DNA from: Blastocatellia bacterium
GTDB taxonomy: Bacteria > Acidobacteriota > Blastocatellia > Pyrinomonadales > Pyrinomonadaceae
Assembly (NCBI GenBank): GCA_003175865.1
Contig: PSRF01000115.1
Span: 1-8,530 of the forward strand
Direction of reading: 5' to 3'
Length of the DNA: 8,530 nt
Shown here: positions 6,142-8,530 of the stretch, in pieces
How the letters are laid out: the number at the start of each line of letters is the position of its first letter
Position numbering within the stretch: position 1 is the stretch's first letter
The notes under the pieces: model-generated
Databases searched by the model: none
The model's input: only the letters and a program-made list of their open reading frames with translations
Told to the model about the DNA's origin: nothing
Program-made: the position numbers and the translations under genes

Positions 6142-7575
6142 CTAGCTCGATTCAGTTGCTGGTGGAAGATGAAGCTTAAACTCTTCGTGTATCGCAGCCA
6201 CGGCACTCCGCATTGCGTGCTTCTCGACAACAAATGAAACGTTATACTCCGAAGAACCCTGGGCAATCGCGATGATGTTTATGCCGCGATCACCGAGCGC
6301 ACTGAACGTTCGACCAGCCATGCCTGGCGTACCATGCATCTTTTCGCCAACGACAGCAACGATCGCAATCTCATCGTTGACAGTTATGTATTCCACATCG
6401 TGGTGGTCCAAGTCACGCGCGAATGCCTTCTTGAGGGCTTTTAATGTTTGACTGGCGTCGGCGGACTCGACAATCAAGCAGATGTCGTTTTCAGATGACG
6501 ACTGCGAAATCAAGAGAACGTTCGCGCGTACACTAGCAACAGCCGCGAACATCTTTGCCGCGACACCAACGGCCCCGACCATTCCACGCCCACCGACAGT
6601 TATCAGACTTACATTGCTGATCGCAGTGATCGCACGAACACCATTCGCTGACGTCCTGCCGGTTTGAGTAATTCTTGTACCCGCTCGTTCTGGCGCAAAA
6701 CTGTTGCGGATCCAGACTGGAATTCCCGCTTCCGCGACTGGTCTTAAAGTTTTCGGATGAAGAACCTTTGCACCAAAGTACGCCAACTCTGCGGCTTCCT
6801 TGTAAGAGATCTCGTGGAGAAGTCGTGCTTCGGGAACAAGTCGCGGATCAGCAGTAAGAACTCCATCCACGTCTGTCCAAATCACTATCTCATCCGCATT
6901 GGTTGCTGCGCCCAAAGTAGTTGCTGAATAGTCCGAGCCACCTCGACCGAGTGTTGTCAATGCACCGTCAAGGGTCGCTCCAATAAACCCAGTCACAACC
7001 GGTGTGATCTCCTTCTCCAACAGTGGAAGCAAACGTGATTTCGCACGCTCACGAACTTGCGCCATCAGTGGTTCGGCCTGATCGAATTGATCATCAGTAA
7101 CAATTAACTCTGTAGCTGAAACCGCTGCGCTTTTGAGCCCTTCATCGGTCAAAGCTGAAGCCATTAAAGGGGCGGACAGTCGTTCTCCAATACTCGAGAG
7201 AGTTGCCAAAGACTTTGGCGTTAATTCGCGCAACAATCTGACGCCGTGACACAGGTCGCTAACTTGTGAAGTGATCTTTTCGAGTTGGACTTTTAACTCT
7301 TGTCGGGCAGACAAATCTGATACGAGAGTGTCGGCAGCTGCAAAATGTTCGTCGCGTAAGGCATTCGCCAGCGAATGCGAAGGGCCTTCGTCTCCAGCTG
7401 CCGAACGATGAGCTGCGTCCACTAAGCGATTAGTAACGCCACCCATCGCCGACACGACAACGATCACTGACGCTTCCTTAGTTGCGTCGATAACAATTCG
7501 CGCAGCTCGGCGAATACAGTCTGCGTCGCCCATAGACGTGCCGCCGAATTTCATTACCTGGATTTTGTGATTCAC
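6142..7575 (-). CDS. lysC: Aspartate kinase (monofunctional, two ACT domains)
   Basis: This enzyme (477 aa) phosphorylates L-aspartate, the first committed step to lysine, threonine, methionine and diaminopimelate. Kinase-domain motifs: KFGGTS at 9-14, SSIGERLSA (128-135), GRGGSDYSA (210-218), WTDVDGV (233-239) and YFGAKVLHP (266-274). Two regulatory ACT domains follow, at about 322-390 (with LLISQSSSEN) and 403-470 (with INIIAIAQGSSEYNVSFVV), the usual site of feedback inhibition by Lys or Thr. The sequence resembles the kinase half of ThrA-type enzymes (HGVRLL, QSSSE, AQGSSE), but no homoserine dehydrogenase domain follows. The effector cannot be read from sequence. The start given is a GTG at 7575; an in-frame TAA about 20 bases further up rules out a longer form. 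The ATG at 7554 would give MKFGGTS directly but has its AGG only 2 bases away. It lies downstream of cimA on the same strand. Confidence 0.95.
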   Translation of the reverse strand: MNHKIQVMKFGGTSMGDADCIRRAARIVIDATKEASVIVVVSAMGGVTNRLVDAAHRSAAGDEGPSHSLANALRDEHFAAADTLVSDLSARQELKVQLEKITSQVSDLCHGVRLLRELTPKSLATLSSIGERLSAPLMASALTDEGLKSAAVSATELIVTDDQFDQAEPLMAQVRERAKSRLLPLLEKEITPVVTGFIGATLDGALTTLGRGGSDYSATTLGAATNADEIVIWTDVDGVLTADPRLVPEARLLHEISYKEAAELAYFGAKVLHPKTLRPVAEAGIPVWIRNSFAPERAGTRITQTGRTSANGVRAITAISNVSLITVGGRGMVGAVGVAAKMFAAVASVRANVLLISQSSSENDICLIVESADASQTLKALKKAFARDLDHHDVEYITVNDEIAIVAVVGEKMHGTPGMAGRTFSALGDRGINIIAIAQGSSEYNVSFVVEKHAMRSAVAAIHEEFKLHLPPATESS

Positions 7576-7650
7576 GTAGACTGAGCTCTGCGATTAAGCG
7601 TTAGAGTTAGAGTGCCGTTCGTCAAACAAGCTAAAGAACGAACATGATGA

Positions 7651-7742
7651 AGGGAACCGCAAGGTAGCGACCGGATGCTAAGCAGAACTCGATTTAGAAC
7701 CAATCCATTATTGCATCCGGTCGCTACCGCTCGTGGCTCCCT
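7651..7742. repeat. Long inverted repeat between cimA and lysC
   Basis: A perfect 16-bp inverted repeat, GGTAGCGACCGGATGC (7663-7678) and GCATCCGGTCGCTACC (7713-7728), encloses a 34-base loop. The arms continue outwards (7651-7662 with 7731-7742) as a 12-bp imperfect stem, after a 2-base bulge at 7729-7730. It starts 6 bases after the cimA stop. No T-run follows the stem on the - strand, so it is a poor intrinsic terminator. It may be a dispersed palindromic repeat or a structured 3' end. It also occupies much of the only space available for a lysC promoter. Confidence 0.75.
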
Positions 7743-7748
7743 AAAAAC

Positions 7749-8530
7749 TTAGGCTGGAATTGCTTTCTGATCTATCTCCATCTCGAGCGATGACTCGACG
7801 CCATCCTTCTTGAGTTTGTATTCAACTGAGTCTACGAGTGCCTGCCAGCTGGCAGCGACAATATTTGTGGAAACTCCGACAGTGCCCCACTCATTCTGAC
7901 CATCCGACGACGTTATTAGCACTCGTACCTGGCTAGCCGTTCCTGAAAACGACCCTTTTATGACACGCACTTTGTAATCTACCAATCGAACATCGGCAAG
8001 CACCGGATAGAACGGCTCAAGCGCTCGACGCAGTGCCTGGTCCAACGCATTCACAGGACCGGTACCAATGGCAAACGCGTGCTCGATTTGATTGGCCACT
8101 CTGACTCGGACTGTTGCCTCACTTTGGTGCGTCGTAGTCGCGTGCTGTTCGTCGATGACACGGAAGGTCAGTAATTCAAAGTAAGGTTTCGGCGATCGAT
8201 TTAATTTGTGGACCAGCAACTCAAAACTCGCATCTGCCGCTTCAAACTCGAATCCCTCGTGTTCCAATCGCTTGAGCTCATTCAGCAATCGTCCCTCCTC
8301 ACGAATGTCCAAGCCGAGTTCACGTGCTTTTGCAAGTAGATTCGATCGACCTGAAAGATCAGAGACGAGTACACGACGTCTGTTGCCAACCGACTCCGGT
8401 GCAACATGTTCGTAGGTCAATGGGTTTCGTTCGACAGCGGAGACGTGAACTCCCCCCTTGTGTGCGAATGCACTGTCGCCAACAAACGCCGCGCTTCGAT
8501 TGGGAGCAAGATTCGCTAACTCACTAACAA
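7749..8530 (-). CDS. cimA: (R)-citramalate synthase, C-terminal half (5' end outside window)
   Basis: About 259 residues of a LeuA-family acyltransferase that condenses pyruvate and acetyl-CoA to citramalate, the entry to threonine-independent isoleucine synthesis. The frame is open to the right edge, so the N-terminal TIM-barrel part is missing. The first visible residues, ELANLAPNRSAAFVGDSAFAHKGGVHVSAV, include the conserved HKGGVHV block (residues 23-29 of this fragment). They are followed by YEHVAPESVGNRRRVLVSDLSGRSN, highly characteristic of the CimA branch rather than LeuA proper. The last 130 or so residues form the LeuA dimerisation/allosteric domain (EATVRVRV, GTGPVNALDQALRRAL, YKVRV, TVGVSTNIVAASWQAL), where isoleucine usually inhibits. 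Full-length relatives are roughly 520-540 aa. 2-Isopropylmalate synthase or homocitrate synthase are less likely alternatives. lysC lies downstream on the same strand. Confidence 0.93.
   Translation of the reverse strand, partial: VSELANLAPNRSAAFVGDSAFAHKGGVHVSAVERNPLTYEHVAPESVGNRRRVLVSDLSGRSNLLAKARELGLDIREEGRLLNELKRLEHEGFEFEAADASFELLVHKLNRSPKPYFELLTFRVIDEQHATTTHQSEATVRVRVANQIEHAFAIGTGPVNALDQALRRALEPFYPVLADVRLVDYKVRVIKGSFSGTASQVRVLITSSDGQNEWGTVGVSTNIVAASWQALVDSVEYKLKKDGVESSLEMEIDQKAIPA

Noticed and set aside
6045..6142. TTGAAC at 6045-6050 and 6137-6142 as a target-site duplication of the inverted repeat
   Set aside because: The two copies lie at unequal distances (6 and 2 bases) from the arms, and one coincides with the lysC stop region; a chance hexamer is likelier.

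Overview
The window looks like ordinary chromosomal core-metabolism DNA from a Gram-negative, menaquinone-using bacterium, most plausibly an Acidobacteriota member (Blastocatellia-like). This is an inference from three things: a Bacillus/Wolinella-type succinate dehydrogenase (one di-heme cytochrome subunit, sdhCAB order), a secreted PEP-CTERM protein (which implies a double-membrane cell with an exosortase), and a ThrA-like but monofunctional aspartokinase beside a citramalate synthase. Base composition is near 50% GC throughout, with no obvious foreign island, IS element, CRISPR array, tRNA or rRNA.

Layout, left to right. (1) 1-2916, + strand: the 3' end of sdhC, then complete sdhA and sdhB. 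The genes overlap by 1 and 4 bases and end at a strong terminator, with a second hairpin 34 bases on. (2) 2917-3370: a gene-poor leader of about 450 bases with a small perfect inverted repeat. (3) 3371-3919, +: a small exported PEP-CTERM protein with a clear signal peptide, VPEP motif, membrane anchor and Arg-rich tail. (4) 3935-4069: a dense cluster of palindromes in which the terminators of two convergent genes sit back to back. (5) 4093-5025, -: NAD-dependent malate dehydrogenase of the LDH-like type, with a candidate sigma70 promoter in the divergent gap. (6) 5197-5517, +: a stand-alone Smr-domain protein, whose stop overlaps tail-to-tail that of (7) 5514-6017, -: a DinB/YfiT-like four-helix protein with a His triad. 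(8) 6142-7575, -: aspartokinase with two ACT domains. (9) 7749-8530, -: the C-terminal half of citramalate synthase, running off the right edge.

How the genes work together: SdhCAB oxidises succinate to fumarate and feeds quinone, and malate dehydrogenase performs the last TCA step, so the left half is largely TCA cycle. On the right, CimA (pyruvate to citramalate, the threonine-independent route to isoleucine) precedes aspartokinase (entry to Lys/Thr/Met, and to Ile via threonine) on the same strand. The PEP-CTERM, Smr and DinB genes have no evident functional link to these pathways.

No convincing new system was found. The most interesting non-coding signals are two long inverted repeats (6057-6134 and 7651-7742) that bracket lysC and each start 6-7 bases after a stop codon, and the palindrome cluster between the PEP-CTERM and mdh genes.
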